A stretch of DNA of 64,000 nucleotides from Onthophagus taurus (lineage: Eukaryota; Arthropoda; Insecta; Coleoptera; Scarabaeidae): contig NC_091976.1 of NCBI RefSeq assembly GCF_036711975.1, forward strand, positions 32,860,001 through 32,924,000, written 5' to 3'. Positions 36,154-51,100 of the stretch are shown piece after piece. Numbering within the stretch: the stretch's first letter is position 1; each line of letters begins with the position of its first letter. The notes beneath the pieces are model-generated. The model was not told the DNA's origin and searched no databases. It saw nothing but the letters and a program-made list of their open reading frames with translations. The translations under genes were made by a program, and so were the position numbers.

Positions 36154-39100
36154 ATGAAGCAAATTTCAGTTTCCTCGCCGCCGCCGCCGCTGCCTCCAAA
36201 GACCCGTAGCCGAAGTTCCCCACCAGAAGAAGAAACAACGGTACCTGAAAGATCCGTTGTTGTTACTGGTACTGCTGATGGTATTCCTTCAGATTCCGCG
36301 TTCATCTCGCATCAACCCGACCTCAACTTAAATCGTCATGTTGTTAAAATCCATATTAATCCAGAAGAATCAATATTAAACGAAGACCCAACAGTTAGTA
36401 GCAGCAGTAGTATTCGGATAAGCGTTAATAACGAAGAAATGATCGCCACATCAGGGATATCAGAAATCCATCAGGATAAATCAACGTTTTTTTATTACGG
36501 CAGTGGTTTTAACGGAATGTCCAGCGGGCAAATTTCGCCAAGTGATACCCTCGATTCGGGTACTTGCAGCGACATGGACGGAACACCACCACCGTTACCA
36601 AAGAAAAAATCCTCAAATGGTGTAACCGTAACCTTGATTCAATCAACAACAAATCAAAACAAACGATTATTTCAACAGGAAGATAGCGATAACGATAGCA
36701 ATATAAGTTGCGATTCATTAAACAGTTCCGATTCGAAACAAGCAAGCGCGTATTTACCTCAAGGACTACTTAAAGATATCCGGGAAAGGTCGTCGAAGAT
36801 AACCACGCAATCTCAATCACCAAATATCATCGACGAGGACGAAGAAAACACTAAATTATTAGACAAACCTATCGTTACAAAAGAAATCAATAATTTAATT
36901 ATTACGAAAAAAATTCAAGTTGACGAAAATTCGTATCAATCGAGGAAAGAATTGGAAAAGGAAGATCGACGACTTTCAAAAATGATGATTTACGACACCG
37001 ATAAATACTACAAGTTCCACTTAAACGAGAACGTTATTGATCCGGATGAAGAAATCGGGAAGACGAAAAAAAATCATCCCGACGATGAGTATTTTGCGGG
37101 ATACAAGGATTTTTCGGGGGCCGTTGAAGGCCCAAAAACGATTCGTAGCGCTAAAGGAACGGTGCGAGGTGTTAAGAATCGTGTTCGAGCCGGTATCGCG
37201 ACGTTTTTACAAATTAACTCAACAGAAAAGGTAAGTTATTAATGTTATTGTAAAATCACTTTGGATTAATAATTTTAATACACACAAATTCGACCAGCTA
37301 TATGTACAACAATCTAGTGCTAAATAACAATTAAAACTAGAACTAACACTAGACCTAGAACTAGAACTAGAACCATTCGGGTTTAGCTGTGCATCTTCAG
37401 ACGTACGTTCACCTTGAAATCTTAAAATTAAGTACAAATCAAGCTCCAACATTCCTTTATAACCTCAGAAAGTTTTATTGCTTAAATCCTAACAGTTTTG
37501 GAGAAATTAATTTTTTCCTTAATTTGACTTTCGATAGACGTCAATTTCAATAGGTGGTTTTTAAATATTCCTATATAATGAACTGTTCACCATGAAAACT
37601 TAAAATTTGGTACAACCCAACCTCAAACCTTCCTTTATAACCTCAAAAACTTTCATTGTTTAAATCCTAACAGTTTCGGAGAAAATAATTTTTTTCCTGA
37701 ACCTCACTTCTAGCAAATGTCAGATTAATGAGGTGATTTTTAAACAATGATATATAATGAACTGTTCACTATGAAAACTTAAAATTTGGTACAACCCAAC
37801 CTCAAATCCTCCTTTATAACCTCAAAAAGTTTCATTGTTTAAATCCTAACAGTTTCGGAGAAAATATTTTTTTTCCTGAACCTCACTTCTAGCAAATGTC
37901 AGATTAATGAGGTGATTTTTAAACAATGATATATAATGAACTGTTCACTATGAAAACTTAAAATTTGGTACAACCCAACCTCAAATCCTCCTTTATAACC
38001 TCAAAAAGTTTCATTGTTTAAATCCTAACAGTTTCGGAGAAAATAATTTTTTTCCTGAACCTCACTTCTAGCAAATGTCAGATTAATGAGGTGATTTTTA
38101 AACAATGATATATAATGAACTGTTCACTATGAAAACTTAAAATTTGGTACAACCCAACCTCAAATCCTCCTTGATAACCTCAAAAAGTTTCATTGCTTAA
38201 ATCCTAACCGATTCGGAGAGAACAATTTCTTTATCTTAACCTAACTTTCAATAAACGTCAAATGAGATAGGTGATTTTTAAACGTTTATATATCATGAGT
38301 TACTCGCACTGAAAACTTAAAATTTGGTACAACCCAACCTCAAACCCTCCTTTATAACCTCAAAAAGTTTCATTGTTTAAATCCTAACAGTTTCAGAAAA
38401 AATAATTTTTTTCTTGAACCTCACTTCTAGCAAATGTCATATTAATGAGGTGATTTTTAAACAATGATATATAATGAACTGTTCACTATGAAAACTTAAA
38501 ATTTGGTACAACCCAACCTCATACCTTCCTTTATAACCTCAAAAAGTTTCATTGTTTAAATCCTAACTGTTTCGGAGAAAATTATTTTTTTCTTAACCTC
38601 ACTTCTAACAAACGTCATATGAAATAGGTGATATTTAAACAATGATGTACAGGGTGTGTCATATGTCTGGAATACGTCAATGGCGTTATTTCGGCGCCTA
38701 CTTTGATTGTAATTAGCTGATTTAAAACTTTCAAAAAACGCATTTTTTCTCGATTTTTTCTTATACAACTATATGACTTGATATGTTCATCGCATACAGG
38801 GACTTATCCTCTATAAAAGTATGCAAAAAATATATGCATCCCATTTAAAATAACAATATTGGTTACCATAGCAACGAAACAAAGAACTGTGTAAACAAGC
38901 AAGTATAGTCAAAAAATGCGCCACAATTAATAAAGAATTTTTTATTTGAAACATTTCTCTTTAAAACCACAAATGGCGGAATTATTGGCTAAATTCCAGA
39001 CATTTGATACACCCTGTATAATGAACTGTTCACTATGAAAACTTAAAATTTGGTACAACCCAACCTCAAACCTTCCTTTATAACCTCAAAAAGTTTCATT

Positions 39101-42100
39101 GCTTAAATCCTAACCGTTTCGAAGAAAGCAATTTTTTTTTCTTAACCTAACTTTCAATTAACGTCAAATTAAGTATTTGATTTTTAAACGTTTATATATC
39201 ATGAATTATTCATCGCCAAAATTTTAAAATTAGTACAACCCAACCTCAAACCTTCTTTTATAACCTCAAAAAATTTCATTGCTTAAATCCTAACCGTTTC
39301 GGAGAAAATAATTTTTTTCCTGAACCTCACGTCTAGCAAACGTCAGATTAATGAGGTGATTTTTAAACAATGATATATAATGAACTGTTCACTATGAAAT
39401 CTTAAAATTTAGCACAACCCAACCTCAAACCTTCCTTTATAACCTCAAAAAGTTTCATTGCTTAAATCCTAACCGATTCAGAAAAAACAATTTTTTTATC
39501 TTAATCCAACTTTCAATAAACGTCACATGAAATAGGTGATTTTTATACAATGATATATAACGAACTATTCACTATGAAATCTTAAAATTTGGCATAACCC
39601 AACCTCAAACCTTCCTTTATAACCTCAAAAAGTTTCATTGCTTAAATTCCAACAGTTTCGGAGAAAATAATTTTTTTTCCTCAATCTTACTTAGCCGCGT
39701 CTGAAGACGCACGCCTAAACCCGAAACTTACTAGTTCTAGGTCTAACTTTAGTGCAATGAAAAATTTAAGGTTTTACTGTCTTTTAAAACAATTTAAAAA
39801 AAAACAATTTTGATATAAAACAATCGCGTATAACCAATAATAATAATTAAGATAACAATTTAAATCGTATTAATTGTATAATTGTGATTGACTCGCGATT
39901 AAAAAAAAAAGGTTGAATTGGTTGTTTTTAAAGTTATTATTCCAATTAAAAAAACGAGTTTTGAAAAAATAATTTCTAAATTGTGACGTATTTCATTAAA
40001 ATTCCATTGCGATAACATCCTTCCGAGAATAAAAAGAACCATTTCATTCTACTTACGTTCGTTTTAGCCGTACTTAAACTGTACAACTGTACATTTTCCG
40101 GTTTACAAAATGATTTCTTTATCTAAAATTGAAATAGAAGTTGTTTTTGTAATTTTGTTCTCGTAATGAGCGAAAACAGAAAAAATCCATTTTGATATCT
40201 CCGATATAAATTGAATACAATGCTCAATTAAATAGATTTACGTTTTTGTTTGATATAAGAGTTTATAACACGTAAAGGTAGTTTACAACGAAATTTGTAT
40301 TGAATTTTTATGGGGAATTAAACTTGAAAAACGCCTTGATTTATTTAGGGTTAAAATAGGTTCATTTTTTTTTGTTGTTGTTGCAATTGGAATTCTATTA
40401 TGTGGTAAGGTTCTGCAATAGAAGACTGTTATAGATACTGCCATTGGAATAATATATTTGCTAATAAAAGACTATAGTATTAATAGACGGGTAGATACTG
40501 TTGATAGAAGATTTCTGCTAATGCAAAAGCCTAGGTACTGCGTATTAGAGACCAGTTACTGCTAATAGAAGACCAGATATTGTTGGCAAAGGGCTAGATA
40601 CCACTTAAAATGGACTACTTACTGCTAATATAATTCTAGATACCGCTGGCAGAAAGTTAGATACTGCTAATAGAAGACCACAAATCCTGATATGTTGGCA
40701 GAAGACCAGGTACTTATAATAGAAGACTAAATAGTGCTAGCAGAAGTGTAATGTTGCATGTTGCAAATAAAGATCTGCTTACTGAAGACAAGATACTTAA
40801 TAATGCTGGCAAAAGATTAGGTATTGCCAATTAAAGCCTATATATTGCTAATAGAAGTCTAGCAGGTTCTATTGGTAAAGGACTCATCATTTAATTTTCC
40901 GAATTCATCCATATATTTTTGTTTTAAGTTGACATCCTGCGATACTGAAACACGTAAATAGAAATAATTTCTAAGTTTGCTGTTAGTAACAGCCGATAAG
41001 AGTAGCTAAAAGAAGTAGATACTTCATTTTCTAATTATGCAACAACTTTTTACATATCTATCGATATTTATGCATGTCTATCTTTTAGTAATTTTGTCTC
41101 AAATTTAAGCTTAATCAAATAAATGTCTTTGGTATTGAAATATTTGAAATTCCTTAACGCCATCTAATAGTCGTCGGTTGTAAATGTAAAAGACTGTCGT
41201 TTCTGATTGTATAGGTGAAATTAAATAACTGTAACGCTTTTAAATTCCGATCGATTTTCTTATTTGAATCAAACAAAGAAAATTCCCGCTTAAATCCAAT
41301 TAATTTGAGACATTTCCATAATGTTCTGTTAGAAATAAACCGTTTGAAATTAAAATAAAATCAATTTACAATTATTAGATTAAACAATTAGTATCTAAAA
41401 TATGTTATCAAATAAGCAGTAATTTTAAAGATAAACTAAACGACCTTACATAAAAATGTTAAACGCACCTTTCAAGTTAAGTGCTTAAAAATTCGTATTT
41501 AATTACACTTAGTTTCGAAATATCGCTTCGGGATAGAATAGATATGGTATAATATCAAAGTTCATAACGAAATATGTGAATATATACCATAATATACCAT
41601 TGAGTGGAACGTTGTAATAACTAATAAACGACGTCAATGCTATCGGAATTTATGTGGAAAAATGATCTCCATTATTTTAAGATTTATTATCGGAAAACAA
41701 TAGGAGTCGCAAATGAACGTTTAATTCTAATTCAACTTCAACGACGTTTTGTATTCTTTTTTTGTAAATTTTTACTTTGGGGAAATCGAATTTTTGTTTC
41801 TTTGACCCGCTTTCTCCGGATAATTCGGGCGCACCTGTAAGTTTTTTTTAAAAGAAGAAATCTTTTTAAAACAACCATCAAGTAATTAACCAAATCAATT
41901 TTTTTGTTCATATATTAACAAATTCGTATCATATATACTTAGATATGCTGGAAAGAAGATTTGTCATAAATTTTGATTTCTCCACATCGATTCTTGCACA
42001 CACCTTTTGTAAGTCGATAAGTCAATAAGGACTACCGGGAATTTTATATAAAAGTATATGAAAGCAGTAACCATAGTTACGAAACTACTATGCACTTGCA

Positions 42101-45100
42101 CTGTCACACATAAAATGTAATATAGCTTAATAATACAGGCATTGAGTAGTTTTGTAAAGGAAAAGTTTTGCTTGGAAATGTTTCTGTTTTAAGAGACGCA
42201 CGGCTAAACCCGAATGCTTCTAGTTCTAGGTCTTGTGTTAGTTCTAGTGGTAGTGTTAATGTAAAACTAGAACTAGCACTAGAACTAGAAAGTATCGGGT
42301 TTAGCCTGAAGCCCAAGAAATTAAAATTTAATTTGACATTTGTTAGAAGTGAGGTTAAGAAAAAAAATCATTTTCCTTGAGTTGGATCAAGATTTTCAAT
42401 GTTTTAGCGCCCGCGATGGGTGGGGGCGGCCGATGTCTTCGAAAACGGCCGTGTTAATACTCGAAAATGATGTTAAGAATTCACACTTTTCCAACACAAC
42501 CTAACCTCACTTTTTCAAATGACATTTTTTTTGACGTTTCATTAAAAAAAATTATTTAACTTACTCAGTTTTTGATTTAAAACTAAAAAGAAATTTGCGT
42601 CATAGAAGCTCGTTTTAGTCACTCGTTTTACATTTTACGTTATAAAGAAAGTAATTCGTGTTTATCGTGGTTCTAAATTACGTTAAAATATTTGACATGA
42701 TGAGAAGATAGTTACAAACGTATATTTTAAGGCTTTTTGCGGCAGATGGCGCTATCTCCTATGCGTCTTAAAGTGACATTTTTTGATGTTTCATTAATAG
42801 TTCGAAGTATTAATTGTGTAAGTATTAAGTATTTAATTTTAATTTTCTTAATTGAATAAAATCTAAAACACGCATGCAATACAACGTTTTATCCACAATC
42901 ACACTCATTTAGAATCAGAATCGCCAAAATTTCATCTGATGCACAGAGTAAGGCAGAGAGTTAGCTCACCGGGAAAATGATAGGCCATTCTCTATCTCTT
43001 ATTATCACATCATAATACCGATATTTTCTCTTTGTCATCTTGATAGAAATCCTTAGTAGATGGCGTACATGTCGTTAGTAATATTACAGAAAGCTGTTGA
43101 CTTTGTTTAAGCGGTTTTGACATTTTATGTATGTCACATGTCACACAGTCCAGTGAGGTTAAGGAAAAAATCATTTTCTCCGAAACGGTTAGGATCAAAA
43201 CAATGAAACTTTTTGAGGTTATAAAGGAACGTTTGAGGTAGGGTTGTACCATTTTTCAAGATTCCGCGACAAATAATTCATGATATATAAACGTTTAAAA
43301 ATCACCTATCTAATTTGACGTTTATTGAAAGTTGGGTTAAGATAAAAAAAATTGTTTTCTCCAAAACGGTTAGGATTTAATCGATGAAACTTTTTGAGGT
43401 TATAAAGGAAGGTTTGAAGTTAGATTGTGCCAAATTTTAAGGATCACACTCGAATGGGTAGCCTATAGGAAAGTTAGAGATATCTTCATGAGCGATATTC
43501 CTGTATATTTGAAAAGAAAGGCTTTCATCAATGCGTGCTTCCGTTTATAACATACGGCTCTGAAATTTTAACATTAACGGTGATCACTGCCAGGAGGCTC
43601 AAAGTAACGCAAAGCTAGATGCAGAGATCTATAGATAGATGCGAGAATATTAACTTGATTTATGATAAATCTTTAGGTCTCAGTAAATTTTATCCGAAGG
43701 TTCTCTTAAAGTTCGAACTTTCTAACTCTAAAGGACCCTTGATAAGTTGTTTCAAGGATGACTACTTGACGTAAAAAGGGAAATAGGTTAAAAGATGAGA
43801 GAGGTTCACGTTTTACGAACGAAAATTAAATTTCGACATTGATTATATGTGACGTGTTAATTTCCGATTTTACTTCTCTTCCCTTTTCGTTTTATTAAAT
43901 GAAATCCGTTCTCGGTAGATCCTAGCTATATGATAAAGGACCCCGAAAACAATGGATCCGGTAGCTTTCGAAACAATAAGCTCCGTACAATGAGGAAGTA
44001 TTAAGTTCGTTTCAAACAATTTATTTGTAAAAAATTTCATTAAAATTGACTCGAAATACTTAAAGAGATTTATCCGCCTACGTTAAAGAAAGTGGTGAAA
44101 GAAGCGGAAAGATTATTTATGGGTATGTGAATCCGGTGGCAAAATCTCGTGGCGAAGTCACATTATTACCTTGGAAGACTCCTTGTCACGTTGGTGCGAA
44201 ACGTGCCGTGATTAAATATATATTATCTCTGCTAAATATACGAGATTTTGTGCTACTGACGCACGAAATGTACTCTATTAACAAAACCGGACGCAAAACG
44301 AAGCAACTTTGAATGATTATTATGCAACGAATGATTGTGTTAGTTTCTGAAAATGTTATTTCATTAATAAGACGAATACTTTTTTTTAACCAACTTTCCT
44401 TTCACTTTCAAACCGATTAAGTTGTAAAAAGAAAAATGCAATAAATAAATATATGATTGCACATTCTTGTAGTGATTCCGAGAGCGAAACTTTCGTTTCG
44501 AACAAAAAATTAATAAGAACTTTTAAAAACATCACACGCGATCCTTTTAAAGTGAAGCGAATCGATTCCGAATAGAAACGAATCTATTAATATGATTTAA
44601 AACAAAGAATTTATAAAATTATGAACAAAGAAAAAATTACCTTGACTTTCAAAAGCATGTTTTCAATACGTTCCCAACACGTGTAATTAATCGTTTTCTC
44701 AACACTCACCGTGTGTTAATTCATAATTTTTCAATGTCAAACTTTTAAAATGAAACCTACTTTCTTAGGTTGTGAATTTTAATTGAAACGTGTTTATTAT
44801 AAATCGTGTTTCAATAAAGTTCTTTATCATTTTTTAAAATATTATTTTAAAAACAAAAAAGTTTTATTTATCCTTGTTTTTCTTTTCCATCTACTTTACA
44901 AAGCGGTATATCTTCGTTGTTTTTAGAGATAGCGCAATATTAAATACACCACTAAGTAGAAAACTTGATTTTTTCTTCATCTAACTAAAACATAGAAATA
45001 GAAACATTTTCGTTTAGCCGAATGTCTCTTAAGACTTAAGATTTGTTAAAAATCAACCTCTATTATGAGGTTATAAAAGTTCTATTGTTTAAATTTTAAC

Positions 45101-48100
45101 CGTTTCGGAGAAAATAATTGTTTTTATTTTAAGCTGACTTTCAATAAACGTCAAATTAGATAATCTATTTCGTCCTCATATCAGTATCTTGTTTTTTCTA
45201 CGTTTAAACCTATTTGGCCTTCTTTTGCAGTTCGTTGTAAGTTTCCTTGAGTTGGTTTTCGTTCCTGGCAATAATGACGATGTCATCCGCATAAGCAAGG
45301 ATCATCTTGGACTTGTAGATAATTATCCCACTATCCACGATGTTTGTTAGTGCCAGGTTGAATAATATGGCTGATAGGGCGTCATCTTGTCTTATACCAG
45401 TGGTGTCCATAACGTCGATCGCGATCAACTGGTCGATCGTCAAGAAAATCATGAATCTGAAATATCTATATCTGGGCCTCAGAGCCAGAAAGTAAGGGAA
45501 AAAGTAAGGTTAAACCTTTCAGTCGATCTTGGCAAGACATTTACATATATAAAGAATCGACTTTGATCAAAAATTAGTGGTTTTTGGTAAATTGATTAAA
45601 CGTCAAAATTGTTGATTTTCGAAAATTAACTCAATCATAACTCAAAAACTAAAATCGATGGAGAAATATTTTTTATACATAAAACCTTAGTAATAGACCA
45701 TAAAGACTAGATCCATAAAAAGATTGAACCCAATTATTACCATTTTTTATTTATAAGCTCAAAATCGATTAAACATCAAAATTGTTGATTTTCGAAAATT
45801 AACTCAATCATAACTCATAAACTAAAGGCGATGGGGAAATATTTTTTGTACATAAAACCTTAGTAATGGACCACAAAGACTAGATCCATAACAAGATTGA
45901 ACCCAATTATTACCATTTTTTATTTATAAGCTCTAAATCGATTAAACATCAAAATTGTTGATTTTCGAAAATTAACTCAATCATAACTCAAAAACTAAAA
46001 GCGATGGGGAAATACTTTTTATACATAAAACCTTAATAATGGACCATAAAGACTAGATCCATAACAAGATTGAACCCAATTATTACCATTTTTTATTTAT
46101 AAGCTCTAAATCGATTAAACATCAAAATTGTTGATTTTCGAAAATTAACTCAATCATAACTCATAAAATAAAAGCGATGGGGAAATATTTTTTATACATA
46201 AAACCTTAGTAATAGACTATAGAGACTAGATCCATAAAAAGATTGAACCCAATTATCACCATTTTTTATTTATAAGCTCAAAATCGATTAAACATCAAAA
46301 TTGTTGATTTTCGAAAATTAACTCAATCATAACTCATAAAATAAAAGCGATGGGGAAATATTTTTTATACATAAAACCTTAGTAATAGACTATAAAGATT
46401 AGATCCATAAAAAGATTGAACCCAATTATCACCATTTTTTATTTATAAGCTCAAAATCGATTAAACATCAAAATTGTTGATTTTCGAAAATTAACTCAAT
46501 CATAACTCATAAAATAAAAGCGATGGGGAAATATTTTTTATACATAAAACCTTAGTAATAGACTATAAAGACTAGATCCATAAAAAGATTGAACCCAATT
46601 ATTACCATTTTTTATTTATAAGCTCAAAATCGATTAAACATCAAAATTGTTGATTTTCGAAAATTAACTCAATCATAACTCATAAAATAAAAGCGATGGG
46701 GAAATATTTTTTATACATAAAACCTTGGTAATGGGCTATAAAGACAAGATCCATAACAAGATTGAACCCAATTATTACCATTTTTTATTTATAAGCTCTA
46801 AATCGATTAAACATCAAAATTGTTAATTTTCGAAAATTAACTCAATCATAACTCAAAAACTAAAATCGATGGAGAAATATTTTTTATACATAAAACCTTA
46901 GTAATAGACCATAAAGACTAGATCCATAAAAAGATTGAACCCAATTATTATCATTTGTTATTTATAAGCTCAAAATCGATTAAACATCAAAATTGTTGAT
47001 TTTCGAAAATTAACTCAATCATAACTCATAAACTAAAGGCGATGGGGAAATATTTTTTATACATAAAACCTTAGTAATGGACCATAAAGACTAGATCCAT
47101 AAAAAGATTGAACCCAATTATTACCATTCTTTCTTTATAAGCTCTAAATCGATTAAACATCAAAATTGTTGATTTTCGAAAATTAACTCAATCATAACTC
47201 ATAAACTAAAATCGATGGAGAAATATTTTTTATACATAAAACCTTAGTACTGGACCATAAAGACTAGATCCATAAAAAGATTGAACTTAATTATTACCAT
47301 TTTTTATTTTATAAGCTCTAAATCAGTAGTGGCCATAACGTCGATCGCCAAGAAAATCATGAATCTGAAATATCTATATCTGGGCGTCAGAGCAAAAAAA
47401 AAGGAGGGTTACTTTAAACCCTTCAGTCGATCTTGGCAAGACATTTATATAAAAAGTCGATCTTGATCAAAAATTAGTGGACACCACTGTCTTATACTAA
47501 TATGAACTCTCTGCCACAGCGTCGATTCGCAGAAACTCTTGCCTTAGTATTCTGTAGCGTAGCTCTTGTCATTCTGACAAGTTTTTTTGGTATGCCACTT
47601 CTCTCCATGAAAACATTTTGAGTTTACATCATGAATGACCGTAACATCACTCCAAATTTAGCTAAAATAATCTTTCCACAGTAAAGCTAACGAATTTAAT
47701 CCCAGCATCACTCTGTAAAGTATTTTTCCATAACATTGCCTACCGTAGATTTTATTTTGTATTATTGTATATTTTTATTTGCTCTGTAAATTATAATTCT
47801 TTTTAAGGTGGTAAACTTAGTTACTGATTACCAACGTTAGACTCAAAGGATAATTAAAGGGACAAACGCTTAAATTATTACATTTCAACTCCCAAGCACT
47901 GTTATGCATTTATAATGGCTTAGTTCATCATTAGCAGCTAAACCCGTTCCTGCAGGTAAATTCAAGCCGATAACATATTTCCCAGAGGTACCTAACGTAA
48001 AGGAAAAAAGCGACCTGCGTAACCACAGGAAATAGTAGTTCATAATCCTGTTAGCGTAAGTAAATTCTAGAAATTTTATAGTATATTCTCCTCTTTTGTC

Positions 48101-51100
48101 TGTAATTATTTTGATATAATAATTTTTTTTTAATTGAATTAATTTATAAGTGAGTTTATGAGATGGTGAATATCTTAAAGAAGGAAATACCTTGTATACA
48201 AGAAATTTCTACAGAGAGGGGATTAATAGAAGAGAAGTATTACATGCGGTTATGGTGACTGGTTTCCGACGACCCAGTTAATGGATCAGAAATCCACTTT
48301 TCATCGATGTCGCCGGCTGGCTAAAATTAGAAATCTCGCATTGTCCATTATTGTTTGGTTCGCGGCGACGTTTCAATACGGCACACAATAGAAAATGCAT
48401 CGTCGAGAATGAAAATTGCAACTTTTAGTATTTCCTAGATCACATCTTTCTTCAAATCCCCGATCGCAATTACATTTTATCAACTAACAAAACAAACAAT
48501 TCCAAGCAAACTTATTGAAGGGATCCGTTTTAATTCGCAACGAAACTTATAAATCACGTTTCCAACTTTTAGCACATATTAACTCGGCCATAATTTGATT
48601 CGATTTTCAATGATGAGAATTCTGAGTTTACATTGACTTTACCAATTAATCATCACCTAAATTGCATAAATTCCTTCATGGAAGGTTTAAACTTGAACAG
48701 TTTTGACCAAGTTGTTTCGGATTCCCCGACTCTCAACGGTCGTTATAAGTTAGTTCAAACAACAGTTAATATTCGGTTTTGAAGGTTAAACTTAATAACG
48801 GCGAAAAGATGATTTCGAAATCCACAGGTTTAGTTTTTTCTATTTATAGAAAAACATCTTGATGACGAGTTCTTAAAATTTATCTCGGAATGGGAACGAT
48901 TTTAATCTTGAGGATTTTGAAATCACATTTTGTAACTAAAATTATTTTAATTTTTTCTTTTTTTTTTTTGAGATAACATTGTATTAAAATAAGTATTTCA
49001 TTTCCTTTTTTATATATTTACGTAAAACCAAGTAAAAACTTTCATTCATTTCATATATAACAAAGAGTATGGGCTCAACACTGATTTCTATGGTACTTCT
49101 CATTTTGTGCGCCTATATTCGAAAGAATCTATCTGTGATGTAGGATTATAGTCTTTCTATGAACTGTTTTGGTAGATAAGAGTTAAGTTTGTGTATCAAT
49201 CGTCAAAGAAAAAAACTATTTTCTCCGAAACGGTTAGGATTTAAACAATGATCTTTTTGAGGTTATAAAGGAACGTTTGAGGTTGAGTTGTCCAAATTTT
49301 AAGTTTTCGTGACGAATTAGCTATCCTAAAGAAGGAATGTCCTTTTCCATCAGTTTTAGTACTTACGCTATAGTTGATTTTATTAAAAAAAATCGTCCAA
49401 TTTTGACATATTGTCATTTATGCTATGTCACTAGAAACTGGTGACAGATAAACATGAAATAAGTGCGGATTATATTTTATTGATGCATTAGGAATAGTTT
49501 TTATTCATAACATTTTTCTCCATCAGTTTTAGTACTTAGGTTGTAGTTGGTTTTATTAAGAAAAATTGTCCAATTTTGACATTTTGTGATTTATGCTATA
49601 TCACTAGAAACTGGTGATAGATAAATATGAAATAAGTCTGCATTATGATTTATGGATACATTAGGAATATTTTTTATTCATAATGTCTTTCTCCATCACT
49701 TTTAGTTACTACGTTATAGTTAATTTTATTAAGAAAAATCGTCCAGTTATGACATTTTGAAATTTATGCTATATCACTAGAAACTGGTGATAGATAAATA
49801 TGAAATATGTCTGGAGTATGATTTATTGATGCATAAGAAACATTTTTTATTCATAATGTCTTTGTCTATCAGTTTTAGTAATTAGATTACAAGTGATTTT
49901 ATTAAAAAAATCGTCCAATTTTGACATTTTGGGGATATATACTATATCTCTAGAAACTGGTTATAGATAAATGTAAAATAAGTCTGGATTATAATTTATT
50001 GATGCATTACGAATATTTTATATTCATAACGTCTTTCTCCATCAGTTTTAGTACTTAGGTTGTAGTTGATTTTATTAACAAAATTCGTCCAATTTTGACA
50101 TTTTGTAATTTATCCTATATTACTAGAAATTGGTGATAGATAAATATGAAATAAGTGTGGATTATGATTTATTGATGCATTACGAATATTTTATATTCAT
50201 AACGTCTTTCTTCATCAGTTTTAGTACTTCCGTTATTGTTAATTTTCTTAAGAAAAATCGTCCAATTTTGACACATTGTCATTTATTCTATATCACTAGA
50301 AACTGGTGATAGATAAATATGAAATAAGTGCAGATTGTAACTTATTGATGCATTAGCAATATTTTTTATTCATAACGTCTTTCTCCATCAGTTTTAGTAC
50401 TTCAGTTATCGTTGATTTTATTAAGAAAAATCGTCCAATTTTGACATATTGTCATTTATGCTATATCACTAGAAACTGGTGACAGATAAACATGAAATAA
50501 CTGTGGATCATGATTTATTGATGCATTAGGAATATTTTTTATTCATAACATCTTTCTCCATCAGTTTTAGTACTTAGGTTATCATTGATTTTACTAAAAA
50601 AAATTGTTCAATTTTGACATATTGTAAATTATGCTATATCACTAGAAGCTGGTGATAGATAAATATGAAATAAGTGTGGATCATTATTTCTTGATGCATT
50701 AGGAATATTTTTTACTCATAACATCTTTCTCCATCAGTTCTAGTACTTCAGTTATTGTTGATTTTATTAAGAAAAATCGTCCAATTTTGACATATTGTCA
50801 TTTATGCTATATCACTAAAAACTGGTGACAGATAAACATGAAATAACTGTGGATCATGATTTATTGATGCATTAGGAATATTTTTTATTCATAACGTCTT
50901 TCTCCATCAGTTTTAGTACTTCAGTTATTGTTGATTTTATTAAGAAAAATCGTCCAATTTTGACATATTGTCATTTATGCTATATCACTAGAAACTGGTG
51001 ATAGATAAATATGAAATAAGTGTGGATCATTATTTCTTGATGCATTAGGAATATTTTTTACTCATAACATCTTTCTCCATCAGTTTTAGTACTTAGGTTA

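Noticed and set aside
36509-36745. Minus-strand ORF in GRXCR1-like exon 1
   Set aside because: Antisense shadow of a well supported coding exon.
41637-41840. 67-codon ORF ending near CACCTGTAAGT
   Set aside because: Could be an exon by its donor-like end, but there is no acceptor partner, domain or phase match with the GRXCR1-like exons.
43900-44320. Possible coding exon (61-aa ORF at 44127)
   Set aside because: No similarity recognised, no convincing splice sites, and upstream frame is closed.
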